Shown one piece after another: positions 44,326 to 54,214 of a stretch of DNA of 64,000 nucleotides (within the stretch, counting starts at the first letter, position 1; the number at the start of each line of letters is the position of its first letter). Location of the stretch: the NCBI RefSeq assembly GCF_907165205.1, contig NC_058193.1:21465521-21529520 (forward strand), read 5' to 3'. The translations under genes and the position numbers were made by a program. Origin of the DNA: Coccinella septempunctata (lineage: Eukaryota > Arthropoda > Insecta > Coleoptera > Coccinellidae). The notes under the pieces were generated by a model, which saw only the letters and a program-made list of their open reading frames with translations, had not been told where the DNA came from and did not search any database.

Positions 44326-44455
44326 AGTGTTAACAGAAAGACCATCCTATCGGGGAAGAGTAGATGCTGCTCATGATTTTGGTCACATTCGATCTCGTCG
44401 GAGCAACACAACTCCCACCTCGACGAATAAGGAACGAATTGATCGCCCCTTCTTT
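44326..44455. repeat. Left arm of an inverted repeat around a LINE remnant
   Basis: Inverted match to 45648-45785: GAAAGACCATC, AAGAGTAGATGCTG and ACACAACTCCCACCTCGA occur in both arms in complementary order. The ORF at 44246-44650 runs through this arm but has no recognisable domain. Confidence 0.7.
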
Positions 44456-44892
44456 GATGCCAGTAGTCTGTACGGTGTAGGAAATTACCCCAGCGCCATC
44501 TCGCAGGAGACTAGATTCAACTCAGTTCACTTCATAACTCTCAGAGTGAAGATGGCACCACGTATTCATGCATATTGCATATTGCGGTTATGTAGTAGTC
44601 GAAGTAGTAGTTACCCGAACATCGGAATCAAAAACTGGATAATAAAGTAAGGCAGGTACTGAGAGTTAGGAGCAAATAATAATAACCGTTGATTTCCAAC
44701 AGGTGTGATACCTAATTACAGGAAATTGATAGAAAACACAATTAAAAAAAAAAATTCCATGAAAAGGAGCTAAAATCCAAATAAGTAATATGTTACATAA
44801 TAGTGGACAACCTTGCTAGGTATAATTAAAAAACGGATCCTTTGTGAGTTTGAGAGGAAAGTGAATTGAGTTGGAGCTCGTTCCTTGCCAGA

Positions 44893-45625
44893 TGATAGAT
44901 AGATAGATTAATTTATCGTGCTATTACATTCGTTACTGTTTACACTTGTCAATTAAAATAAAATAAATCATATGAAAGTAGAAAAAAACGCATAAACAAT
45001 CTAAGAAGAATATACATAGTTTAAAGATGAATATCATAACAATATAACGATAGAGTAAATACCATTTTGGGCTCAGTTGGTACTATCTCAGCCTAACAAA
45101 GTCCTTTCTGATAAAATCGTAGTGAATCGTGTGACCGTGTATTTCGGAGGAAAATAGATGGGAAGTTCAATATCTTAAGTTCATTGAATTCATAACTGCA
45201 ACAGTCACGATACTTCAACTCTCTACAAGCCTCCCAAGCAATACCAGCACTTAAATTAACACTGAGGAATTGGAAAACCTTCCTCTTATTAGGTGAAGTT
45301 CTATTGCGTTTTATTTATATTTAAGGTTACCTTATTTAGATCAAACCACTCCCTCACTGTAAGCAAACAAAACAATTGAAGCCTCCGTTAAATATTTAGG
45401 CAGATTAGTGATCTATATGAGAAATAGTATTGGGCCCATAATGGAACCCTGAGGAACACCACGCTTTAACGGTTTCATTTCCGAGTACTGGCCGTCCATA
45501 TGTACCATCTGATATTCCCTCAAGAATGAGCACAGTAAAAGTGAACTCAAAGCTACACCACCGATACCATACTTTTCAATTTTACTCAGTAGTCTGTCTT
45601 GCGGGACACAGTCACATGGTAATAG
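44893..45625 (-). pseudogene. Jockey-like LINE reverse transcriptase remnant
   Basis: The minus strand reads DRLLSKIEKYGIGGVAL, then PLKRGVPQGSIMGPILFLI and stops (45410-45620). Nearer the left end FNELKILNFPSIFL is the C-terminal RT motif, and a (CTAT)n tail lies at about 44893-44912. The middle is deleted, including the catalytic ADD box. It sits between the inverted arms at 44326 and 45648. Confidence 0.7.
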
Positions 45626-45647
45626 GTCATATTTCCAGTCCTTAGCG

Positions 45648-45785
45648 GGTCATCAATTTGTTCCATTTTCATCGAGGTGGGAGTTGTGTAACTCTTACGA
45701 GGTCAAATCAGACAATTAGACAAATTAGGTCAGCATCTACTCTTTCTCCACGCGATGGTCTTTCAGTTGATACTTTGAGTGACTG
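45648..45785. repeat. Right arm of the inverted repeat
   Basis: Complement of the 44326-44455 arm, with TCGAGGTGGGAGTTGTGT, CAGCATCTACTCTTT and GATGGTCTTTC in matching order. A 74-codon frame here is a by-product. Confidence 0.7.
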
Positions 45786-45892
45786 GTTATTGGCTAATTC
45801 GACTGAGACATTTCTTGTTTTTCATATCAATGGACGTTATGTATCTGAATTAATTTCGTTTTTTATTTACTTGCCTGAATAAAGTATATTTA

Positions 45893-48431
45893 TTTATTTA
45901 TTTATTTAAGACAAATAGGAATACAAACAGGTGGTAACACCCAATACAGCATTCAGAGTGTAACAATATATATATCATACAAAATAACAAATCATTGAAA
46001 TGAGAATTCACACTATTCTATAAACTAAAAACGAAACATAATATTAATCTAAAAAAGATGAGAAAACTAAGAAACGTAGGGCAACTTTAACTTCAGAAAT
46101 TTCTTCAATTGATGGAGTTTTATATTGAAAATATCAACACCACAGGAATATAAGTTAAATGTTGATAACATTCTACAGAGTGGAGAATTTTGAGTGATAT
46201 TAATTCTACGGTATGGAATAGCGAACAACTCACGGGACCTTAGCCTTCTCTCGGGAACTCTAAAATCGATAGATTCGAGAATTCTCGGGACATAAAGTAA
46301 ACCATTAACTATTTTGAAAAGCATACACATATCGTTTAATCTTCTTCGATTTTCCAAGCTCAATATTCCAAAGCTTTGTTGAATTTCGGTGTAATCATGA
46401 TCAACAATTTGAATTCTACTTCTGAAAGACAAGAACCTCAGAAACTTATGCTGTACACTTTCTAATCTGTTCACATAACATCTATACTTTGGACTCCATA
46501 TTGACGTTGCAAAGTTAAGCCTATTGAAAACAAATGAATAATAAAGGGTTAGTAGAGTTTCATTTTTCCTGAACAACTTTCCATGTCTAAGAGTAAACCC
46601 GAGCATTTTATTCGATGACTCGATAACTCCGTTAATATGTACGTCAAATGTTAACTTCGAGTCCAGATGTACTCCCAGATCTTTAACAACATCCACTTGC
46701 TTTACAATCACCTGATCAAAAGTGTAATCGAATGCAAAGGTATTAACGTTCCTAGTGAAAGATATTTTGAAACATTTCTCGAAATTTAAATATAGAAAGT
46801 TTTGACAGCAGTATTCATAAACCCTGTCTAAATCCTCCTGAAGCTTAATGCAGTCTTCGAATCTCCTTATACTCAGAAATATTTTGAGATCATCGGCGTA
46901 TAATAGGAACTTAGCATAGCGAAAGCAGTAAGAAATATTGTTTAAGTAAATTATGAATAACAAGGGTCCCAGATGAGATCCCTGAGGAACACCTGATCCA
47001 TTCGGAAAAATTCTCGACTTTTGCTCATTCACGCAGACAAATTGGGATCTATTCAGAACATAGGACTGTATCCACCTTAACAAGCTTCCACATATGCCCA
47101 CCTCCGCCAGTCGTCGCAGTAAAATGCCATGATTTATTTTGTCAAAAGCCTTTTTAAAGTCTGTGTAGATAACATCTATCTGACACTGGTTTTCAAAGCC
47201 ATCATGAAGATTTTCAAGGAAATTCAATAAATTTGTTTCAAGATTGCGACCTTTGATGAACCCATGTTGATTTTCCACTATGATTTGCTTTACATGATTA
47301 GAAACGAAATCGTACACTAGTGACTCGAATAGCTTAGGAATAGCTGACAGTATGGAAATTGGACGATAGTTCTTGATAATATTTTTTGCGCCACCTTTGT
47401 GAATAGGTACTATTTTCGAGAGTTTCCATCTATGGGGGAATATGCCCGAATGTAAGGACAAATTGAAAATCATTGTGAGTGGCTTCACCATGTTTATGCT
47501 ACACTTTTTCAACAACAATGGTGGAATATCATCTGGGCCGGGACCTTTATCTGGATTAAGAGCGTCTAGAGCCTCTTTCACTGCCGTCTCTGTCAAAGTG
47601 ATCTCGGACAAATACACACTATTATAAAGATTTTGGACCTCATTCGAAACATTATGGATATTCGCAGATGATTCGAAAGCACTGCTGAAAAATTGAGCAA
47701 AGAGATTGGCTATATCCTCAGATGAAGAAGCCTCAACATTATCGCTTTTCATTCGTGAGGGAAGTTTACCATGCTTTTTCCTATGAGATATGAACTTGAA
47801 AAACTCGGTGGAATCCCTTGAGAGCTTTTGTTCAACCTGATCTAAATAATTATGAAAATCTCTCACCATTAAGTGTTTAGAAAGTGTTCTGAGATGTTTG
47901 AAATGATCATAATCGGATTTATTCTTATATGTGGGAAACCGAAATAACAAGGTTTTCTTAAATCTTCAAAAATACACAGGGTGTGGCATCAGATTCTCTA
48001 TGGATCATTGTATACTTGCATGCTAAGTGTTATAAATATCGTCTCTTTCGTTATAAAAATATTTCCTTGGTTTAATACTCTATCCCAACTTAGGGTGAGT
48101 TCCTAAATTGCTGGTGTTACTCAGTTACTGACAGTACTGTTCGGGAATATCGGAAATATCTGTTAGTAAAATGGGAAGAACGAAAGTGAACATGTTGTTT
48201 CCATTTCCGAGTTTCAAGAATTGAAATAGATAATTCGTGTCCTGTTTAGGATTCGTTGTGCAGTATTCAGAATACCCAAGTTATCAAAAGCGGCAATTCC
48301 CCCGTAACGTTTCGTATAAAGCAAACTCAACATGATTACAAGGGTTGATAGTGGCCGAGGAAGGGTTGAAAACACTTAGGCAAAGTCAGACGTACAAAAT
48401 ACAAAAGATCTAGTGTCATATGCACATAGAG
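45893..48431 (-). mobile_element. 5'-truncated LINE with intact RT and 14-bp target duplication
   Basis: The minus-strand element ends in (AAAT)n at the left border. ATAAAGTATATTTA occurs at 45879-45892 and 48432-48445, directly outside the proposed ends, and reads as the target duplication. The RT ORF 46067-47950 is uninterrupted. The 480 bp upstream of that ORF (47951-48431) does not translate into a recognisable endonuclease and contains ACACAGGGTGT near 47980, perhaps a smaller repeat. Confidence 0.65.
46067..47950 (-). CDS. LINE reverse transcriptase (endonuclease missing)
   Basis: A 627-aa open frame without internal stop. In order: DALNPDKGPGPDDIPPLLLK, WKLSKIVPIHKGG, NYRPISILSAIPKLFE, QHGFIKGRNLETNLL, VIYTDFKKAFDKINH, GVPQGSHLGPLLFIIYLNNI, LLYADDLKIFLSI (catalytic YADD), KDLGVHLDSKLTFDVHI, RLNFATSIWSPKYRCY, then the C-terminal region GILSLENRRRLNDMCML. 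It fits the RT of jockey-superfamily LINEs. The AP-endonuclease expected in front is absent, so the start is just the first ATG in the truncated frame. The intact frame implies recent insertion. Confidence 0.85.
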   Translation of the reverse strand: MLFRFPTYKNKSDYDHFKHLRTLSKHLMVRDFHNYLDQVEQKLSRDSTEFFKFISHRKKHGKLPSRMKSDNVEASSSEDIANLFAQFFSSAFESSANIHNVSNEVQNLYNSVYLSEITLTETAVKEALDALNPDKGPGPDDIPPLLLKKCSINMVKPLTMIFNLSLHSGIFPHRWKLSKIVPIHKGGAKNIIKNYRPISILSAIPKLFESLVYDFVSNHVKQIIVENQHGFIKGRNLETNLLNFLENLHDGFENQCQIDVIYTDFKKAFDKINHGILLRRLAEVGICGSLLRWIQSYVLNRSQFVCVNEQKSRIFPNGSGVPQGSHLGPLLFIIYLNNISYCFRYAKFLLYADDLKIFLSIRRFEDCIKLQEDLDRVYEYCCQNFLYLNFEKCFKISFTRNVNTFAFDYTFDQVIVKQVDVVKDLGVHLDSKLTFDVHINGVIESSNKMLGFTLRHGKLFRKNETLLTLYYSFVFNRLNFATSIWSPKYRCYVNRLESVQHKFLRFLSFRSRIQIVDHDYTEIQQSFGILSLENRRRLNDMCMLFKIVNGLLYVPRILESIDFRVPERRLRSRELFAIPYRRINITQNSPLCRMLSTFNLYSCGVDIFNIKLHQLKKFLKLKLPYVS

Positions 48432-48837
48432 ATAAAGTATATTTATGATGGGGTGAACGTTATATTGTGTTCTTCTACAACGCGTTTAGATAATACGGAC
48501 TGGTTATTTGTTAATATGAAATATGTGGCTGCATACGGGTTCTTGGTCAACAATACTTATTTATTTGGTGCAAAAAGTAAATTTATTCAAGCGACAGATT
48601 TATCGCGTGCAATTCGGGAAATATATCAACGTTGCTACGTTTATATGTATTTTTCATATTGCGGCCACCCTCACCGTGCTGATTTATATGCGAATAAATG
48701 ATTCCTTTGCTGTTGGAATGTCGTTTAATTGGAGTGTTTCTTCGGCTCACCGATTATTATCTGTTCTGGTTTATTTGAGCAGATTTTGAGTCCACTAATT
48801 GCTTAGAGTCTGTGAATGAAAAATGCTGAATTGATGT

Positions 48838-49430
48838 TGTTTCCTAATTCTTGATTCATTATTTCCAGTGAAATAACTTCTTGTTAATACAGGTGATAAC
48901 ATCGTGTTGAAAACACCTGATGTAGACAGACTGTTGAAAATTTCGCAATATAGTTTGTCATTTATTTGATGAATTTCTTCGAACACAAGATATAAACCAA
49001 GTCTTCCAGTTTTCTCATTATGACTATTACGTACCATAAAAATATTCAAAGAACTCAATTCTTGAAACTGAGTTGGACGATATCTAATAAATACTTGAAC
49101 GTTTTGTAAAATAACAGTATTCTTCATATTTTCTCGTATAATTCGCCGTTTTCGAGTAATTTGATGTTCCAGAATAAAAAATATCTGTGGTTTACGGAAA
49201 ATTGGGTAGTTTTTGGCTGAATGCAACTCTTCTCAAAAGATCCACAGATGTGTAGTGCTATAGGTTTAATCTGTTCTTCTGACGGAAATTCTGTTTCTCC
49301 AGGGGTGGCATAGATCATTATGAAAACGCCGGATCGGAAAAAATGGTATAGAAAAAAAAAGTGTTTCTTTTGACCTAAAGAATCTACAGTTAAAATATTT
49401 GTACGAGTCAAAAACTCACCCTGTATGATA
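48838..49430. mobile_element. MITE of the GGGTGAGTCTTTG family, copy 3 (inverted)
   Basis: Ends at the right with GTACGAGTCAAAAACTCACC, the complement of the terminal motif of the 6841-7443 copy, next to AATCTACAGTTAAAATATT. The interior 49020-49260 is the reverse complement of 7020-7290. The left end near 48838 is approximate. Confidence 0.6.
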
Positions 49431-49549
49431 AAAGAGTTATTTAATTCGTCTTAAAACCCGACAGGTTTCAGGACACGATACATTTAAGTATTTATTTAAC
49501 AATTCCCCACAAAAATTATGTTTGTGTATAAAATTTTTCCTTGATTGCA

Positions 49550-49919
49550 ACATATTCAGAACAATCAAGTAGGTACACCATCTATATTAATAAAAGAGGA
49601 TCTATGGTTTACTTCAAAATGCTTTATTGTTCAAACGATCGCACCAAATTGGACAATTCTTTTTTTGTTGTGTTTATTATTGTTAGGGCAAGGTTTATAT
49701 AACAAAATATTCCCAAAAAAAATTGTACAGAACAGAAAAAAAGGCATTCTTTTTTCTTACGACCAATCGAGCAATCATAGAGTACTTATAGGTTTTCGAC
49801 ATTTGGACAAAAAGATAAGTTATATCGAGTAAATCGAAAATTTAAAATGATGAGTTCGTTATTATTATCTACCCTAGAAATAATTTAAATGGCAAAACTA
49901 GGTTTGCCGGGTCAGCTAG
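49550..49919 (+). mobile_element. Helitron-like 3' portion
   Basis: Ends with a hairpin (GGCAAA...TTTGCC), then GGGTCAG-CTAG followed by T, the classic 3' end of insect Helitrons. The 5' limit is unknown; 49550 is a guess. A 95-codon frame inside has no domain. Confidence 0.45.
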
Positions 49920-51129
49920 TATGATATAAAGTAAGCCTCAGGTCATAATTTTTTTTTAAAGCAAGACGCAGAACATCTTTGCTGTTGGCTAATTCTTTAC
50001 TAAAATGATAATTGCGTATTATTCAAAATGGCGAAATAAAATCAATTCAACATAGGAAACCAAGGACATTCTTCCACGTGGAAGCTCTTGATAAAGGATT
50101 TCATAACAGAGAAACATATATCACATAGGTATACACATATAGGTACTGTATGCATACATCAACTCAGAGGGTCCATGTCCGATGAAATTTTTATGCCCGC
50201 TAGCTCCCCTTCAAATTTTGAAAAGTAAACCCATCTCGTCAGATATCATCCTCCATTCACTGCGTAACACCTGAATATGACTTTATTCTTCGGAATTTAT
50301 GTTTGAAATGCCTATTGAAACGTCACTGAATAATTCATGAACAAAGCTGATACAATGTCAGAATTTCATAGTCACGTGAAATTGACAATTATGTAACAAA
50401 AGTTCGGGCGCACACATCAAAATCAGGACAACACAATGATATGGCAGGAACATCCTGAAACTGAGCGAATTGGTCCAGAGGACAGTGGTGGAGAACATGA
50501 ATGGAAGGGACCCCAGGAAAATAATTAAAAAAATACAGTTGATAGATTTTACATTTGCTGATTTTGGAATTTGATGGCCATAATTTTATACACAATATTT
50601 TTAAAATATTCATCCAAGTTTTGACTTCGATTGGTTTGCACAGCCTGTTTAAAAGAAAAACCATCAATTTTATTCCACTAAATGCGAATATTTCGAAAAT
50701 GAATGAATAACATGAAATAATATTGAATATGCTGAAATCAGAATAGAAAGGCCATATCTAGAGATTATTGCTTGAGCAATCGGTTTTGTTTTGAAGCAAG
50801 GCACTTTTTGACATACGACCCATATTTGTGACGTAAACGTTATTCGAGATATAAAGTCATCATCATTTTTTTCGAATGACAAAAACCAATTTCGACCATG
50901 CCAATCGAAAGATCTTACGTACTTTTTGTCAAAAATTATGGTTGTCCAGCAGTTGCCTTAGTGACTGACAATGTTTTTTGTTACTGTCAGATGTCAACTT
51001 TGATTGATTGATGTGCACAAGATATAAAAACATAAAAAATTTGCATCTACAAATGATTTGCTAACAAATAATTTCATGACTTGTCAAAATCTAAACAAAG
51101 CAAAAACAGTGGATACCTAAATAAAGGTC
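49920..51129. other. Unassigned region
   Basis: About 1.2 kb, AT-rich. Short minus-strand frames at 50389-50882 have no recognisable domain. No bordered repeat seen. Confidence 0.35.
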
Positions 51130-51885
51130 TAAAGACTTTCTTTATCCAAAAATTCACTCAACCTATAAATCATCTTTTCTGAAAGGAGACACCTTACTCT
51201 GCCACTGAATGTTGATCTCTTTTGGTAATTTATTGAATAGTTTTAGACAGGTGTGATTTGGGCCTTGTTGAACTTTTCCAATTCTAGCTGATGGAATGGT
51301 GAAGTGATTAAATTCATGAGAGGTGGAGTTCTTAGGAAATTTTTTCTGATCTAACGTAATTAACTCATATTATTATCAAAGCTCCTGTGATTGACAATAT
51401 GCTTACATTTTTGTAAGTTTCAGCACCGATACTCATACTCATACATAGCCAAGCCATGAAAGGATATGGCAACTTCTCAGTGCTGGTATTCGAAATTTTC
51501 CTCATTTTCCTAACCAGGAAGAAGGAATTCGACAGCCTCTCACTCAAGTTGGCTTTGTGATCCAGTTCAATTTCGAATTGAATTCCACTCCCAGATATCT
51601 TATACTGATGAGCTTATCTACCTTTTAATTGTGAAAATAATTTGGAGTCATTCACTCGTAGTCCATCAACCAGAAACCAACTACGAGCACTGGCTTCACT
51701 TATTTCCGTCTTCTCCTGCATGTTGGACCTAAAGGAAAATTTTTCAGTAAGGAAAAGTGTACTCCGCATATGCGCAAACCCTTGACGAAACGCATTTATT
51801 AACACAATGAAAAATTTAGGGCCAAGGATTGAACCCTGTGGTACTCCATTCTCTATCGTTCAAAAGCCAGAAATTTCGCCCCTCC
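51130..51885 (-). pseudogene. Degenerate LINE reverse transcriptase 3' half
   Basis: The minus strand reads NGVPQGSILGPKFFIVLINA at about 51800-51860, then SWFLVDGLRVNDSKL, RYLGVEFNSKLNW, NLSERLSNSFFLVRKMR and, near the end, LKLFNKLPKEI. This is the order of LINE RT from the catalytic palm to the C-terminus, broken by stops and frame changes; the ADD box is lost. Confidence 0.7.
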
Positions 51886-52386
51886 ACCCTACAGCTTGAG
51901 TATTGGATTGATGTGGCCGAAAATCCATAATTGAATTTTAAATGACAGGAGTTTCGCTATTACAATACCATTTTTAGGTGGGTGAAGGTAAACTAGATTA
52001 CCTATTTTAGTTTAGGTATATACTGGTTGATTCATTCGGAAATGCGCATACGGTAAGAGCAGATAGAGTAACCTATACTTTGAAGGTCTATCTTTCTTTA
52101 TTGCTAGGATGCAGCGATTTTCCCCATTTTTTCGATTAATCATAACTTTTGAACCAACCTACACATTTTCATAATATTTGGCTCATATATTCTTCATTCT
52201 CAGTTGAGTCGGTAAAAATAATAAAAAAAATATTTTCACCAGGCCGGATCTCAAAAAAATTAATTAGTAGATCTTGAGTCGAAACTTTACCCTGTCAATA
52301 TTTTGAAATTTTATTTACATATTTGGAAACACCGGAAAAAGACAATTAAACGTAAATGTATAATATTTGGTTTTTCCATTCAGAAG

Positions 52387-54206
52387 CAGTAGCGGATTTA
52401 CCATAGAGACTGAGTAGGCTGCAGCCTAGGGCGGCAGATTTCAGGGGGCGGCAAATTTGGGGACAATTTTGCTTGCACTAATTATAGAAACTGAAATATG
52501 TACTTGTATTTCATAGATATTTTAATATCTACATCTGATTTTCCCTAATTATAAAAAAAAACTGACCAAGTAGTGCATCATTACTATTTTCCTGTTCCAC
52601 TCTTATTTCGGCCGCTTTGGACTCTATACTGAAACTTCGTGAGGGTGAAAAATTTTGGTGTAACCAGATTCTGAATCGTTGGGATGTGTTTCTTCGGTTC
52701 CTACGAAAACACACACACAATGTTTGTCCACAAGTTCGTATCTATGGCTCTATTGCCTCTATTTACAAGGTGAGCAAAATTCGTTGTCTACTGAGAGGAT
52801 CTCGAGAACTATCGGAGCAAAAAGAAAACGGATGAGACATTCTCTAGCTCTTTTTTCAAGACTAATCCATATCTGAAAACAGAACCGGCCTATCATTTCT
52901 AGATTTTGAGTTATAATCAAAAATTGGGATTTTGACGAATTCGAAAAGTTCTCATAGCTTTTTTGTGTTTGAAGTTACATATCTGAAACTCACTTTCTTA
53001 GTCACTTTTACACGTAGATTCTACTGACAAAATCTTTTTTTCCAATTCAAAAATTACAAATTCAATTTAAAAAAACGAAAATTCGCCTAATGTTTCGAAA
53101 TGAAGAAATATTTGGTGCTCGTCAGTGGATTCTGCGTAAAAAAGGGTCTCTAGAAGGTTCAAGTTTCAGATCTGTAACTTCAAAGACAAAAAAGTTATGA
53201 GAACTTTTCGAAATCGTCGAAATTTCATTTTTTGCTAATGACTCAAAATCGGTTTTCACCATTCTTTGTTTTTCTGAGCTCGAGAATGTGTCATCCGTTT
53301 TCTTCCAGCTGCTATAGTTCTCGAGTTTCCCTCAGTAGATAAAGAATTTTGCCCACCCTATATACACCATCGACTAGTTGTTCGAGTGAGAGAAGCTTTT
53401 TTTGCTCAATCAAGCTATCCAAAATCAATCTTTTATTTTGAAATACGGATATGGAAAAAAGGTTCTTGCTCGGGTTCTTGCGGAACAATGTTTAGGGGTG
53501 GCTTTTTCTAGCACTTTTAATCATAGAGGAACAGCACCGAGATTTTCTACCCCGCATAAAATATCTGCTTGGTTTCGTTCTTGTCAGTTTTTCGATTCTC
53601 AAGAAAAAAATTGAAAACTGCTTTTCGGGCTGTAACTAAGCAGGAGGACTCAGAAAAGAAAATTGCACATTAAAGGTCCGCCCTATTTTCTGACGAAGAA
53701 TCACCCCCTTAATTTTTTGCAACTATTCCTATGGACCATGTAACCATGTATGTATATATGCTGTGCTATATTTAATGATAAATAATTTCTTCTTTTCGTT
53801 TGATATAGAATTTATCTATTCTATTTTGAACTGTGTGCCCAACAAAAATGATCAAGTTTACTGAATGTATATTACTGTGTGACTAATATCAATTAATATA
53901 TCCATTACTTCGCCTCATTAGAAGTCTATGACTAAATTTTATTCCATTCAGAAATAAACGTTCTATTTCTTGTGAAATCTCAACTTAATCGTTGCGTTGT
54001 AAAAATGATCTGAGAACTCGGGAACTGACACATCGATTCATTAGGTCACAATAATTATCAGTAGTTATTAGGACCAACGTGTACAAATCCCAAAGTTACA
54101 TTTTCACTGACAAAAAATTGTCATTAATATTTTGAACTAAATAATTATGGTAAGCGCGGCAAAATTTGAATAGCCTACTGGCGGCAAATATGTAAATCCG
54201 CCACTG
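52387..54206. mobile_element. Non-autonomous hAT element, 8-bp target duplication
   Basis: TIRs CAGTAGCGGATTTAC at the left and the complement of CAGTGGCGGATTTAC at the right, both followed inward by GGCGGCAAAT-type sequence. TTCAGAAG stands on both sides (52379-52386, 54207-54214): an 8-bp target duplication, diagnostic of hAT. About 1.8 kb with no transposase; it carries a nested foldback at 52768-53352. Confidence 0.85.
52768..53352. mobile_element. Foldback MITE nested in the hAT element
   Basis: Almost the whole length is a long imperfect inverted repeat with arms of about 250 bp: the left begins GGTGAGCAAAATTCGTTGTC; the right is the complement of GGTGGGCAAAATTCTTTATC. Shared blocks include ACTCGAGAACTAT, GAAAACGGATGA and AGTTCTCATAAC/GCTTTTTTG. 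Its ends are not exact. Confidence 0.65.
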
Positions 54207-54214
54207 TTCAGAAG

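Noticed and set aside
44246..44650. 134-codon plus-strand ORF as a host gene
   Set aside because: It runs through the arm of an inverted repeat, and the other arm gives an unrelated frame; no domain seen.
45658..45882. 74-codon plus-strand ORF
   Set aside because: It lies on the other arm of the same inverted repeat; no domain.
48795..49411. Minus-strand ORFs of 143 and 95 codons
   Set aside because: They resemble the peptide at 7024-7218 only because all are in copies of the same MITE; the DNA repeat explains the similarity.
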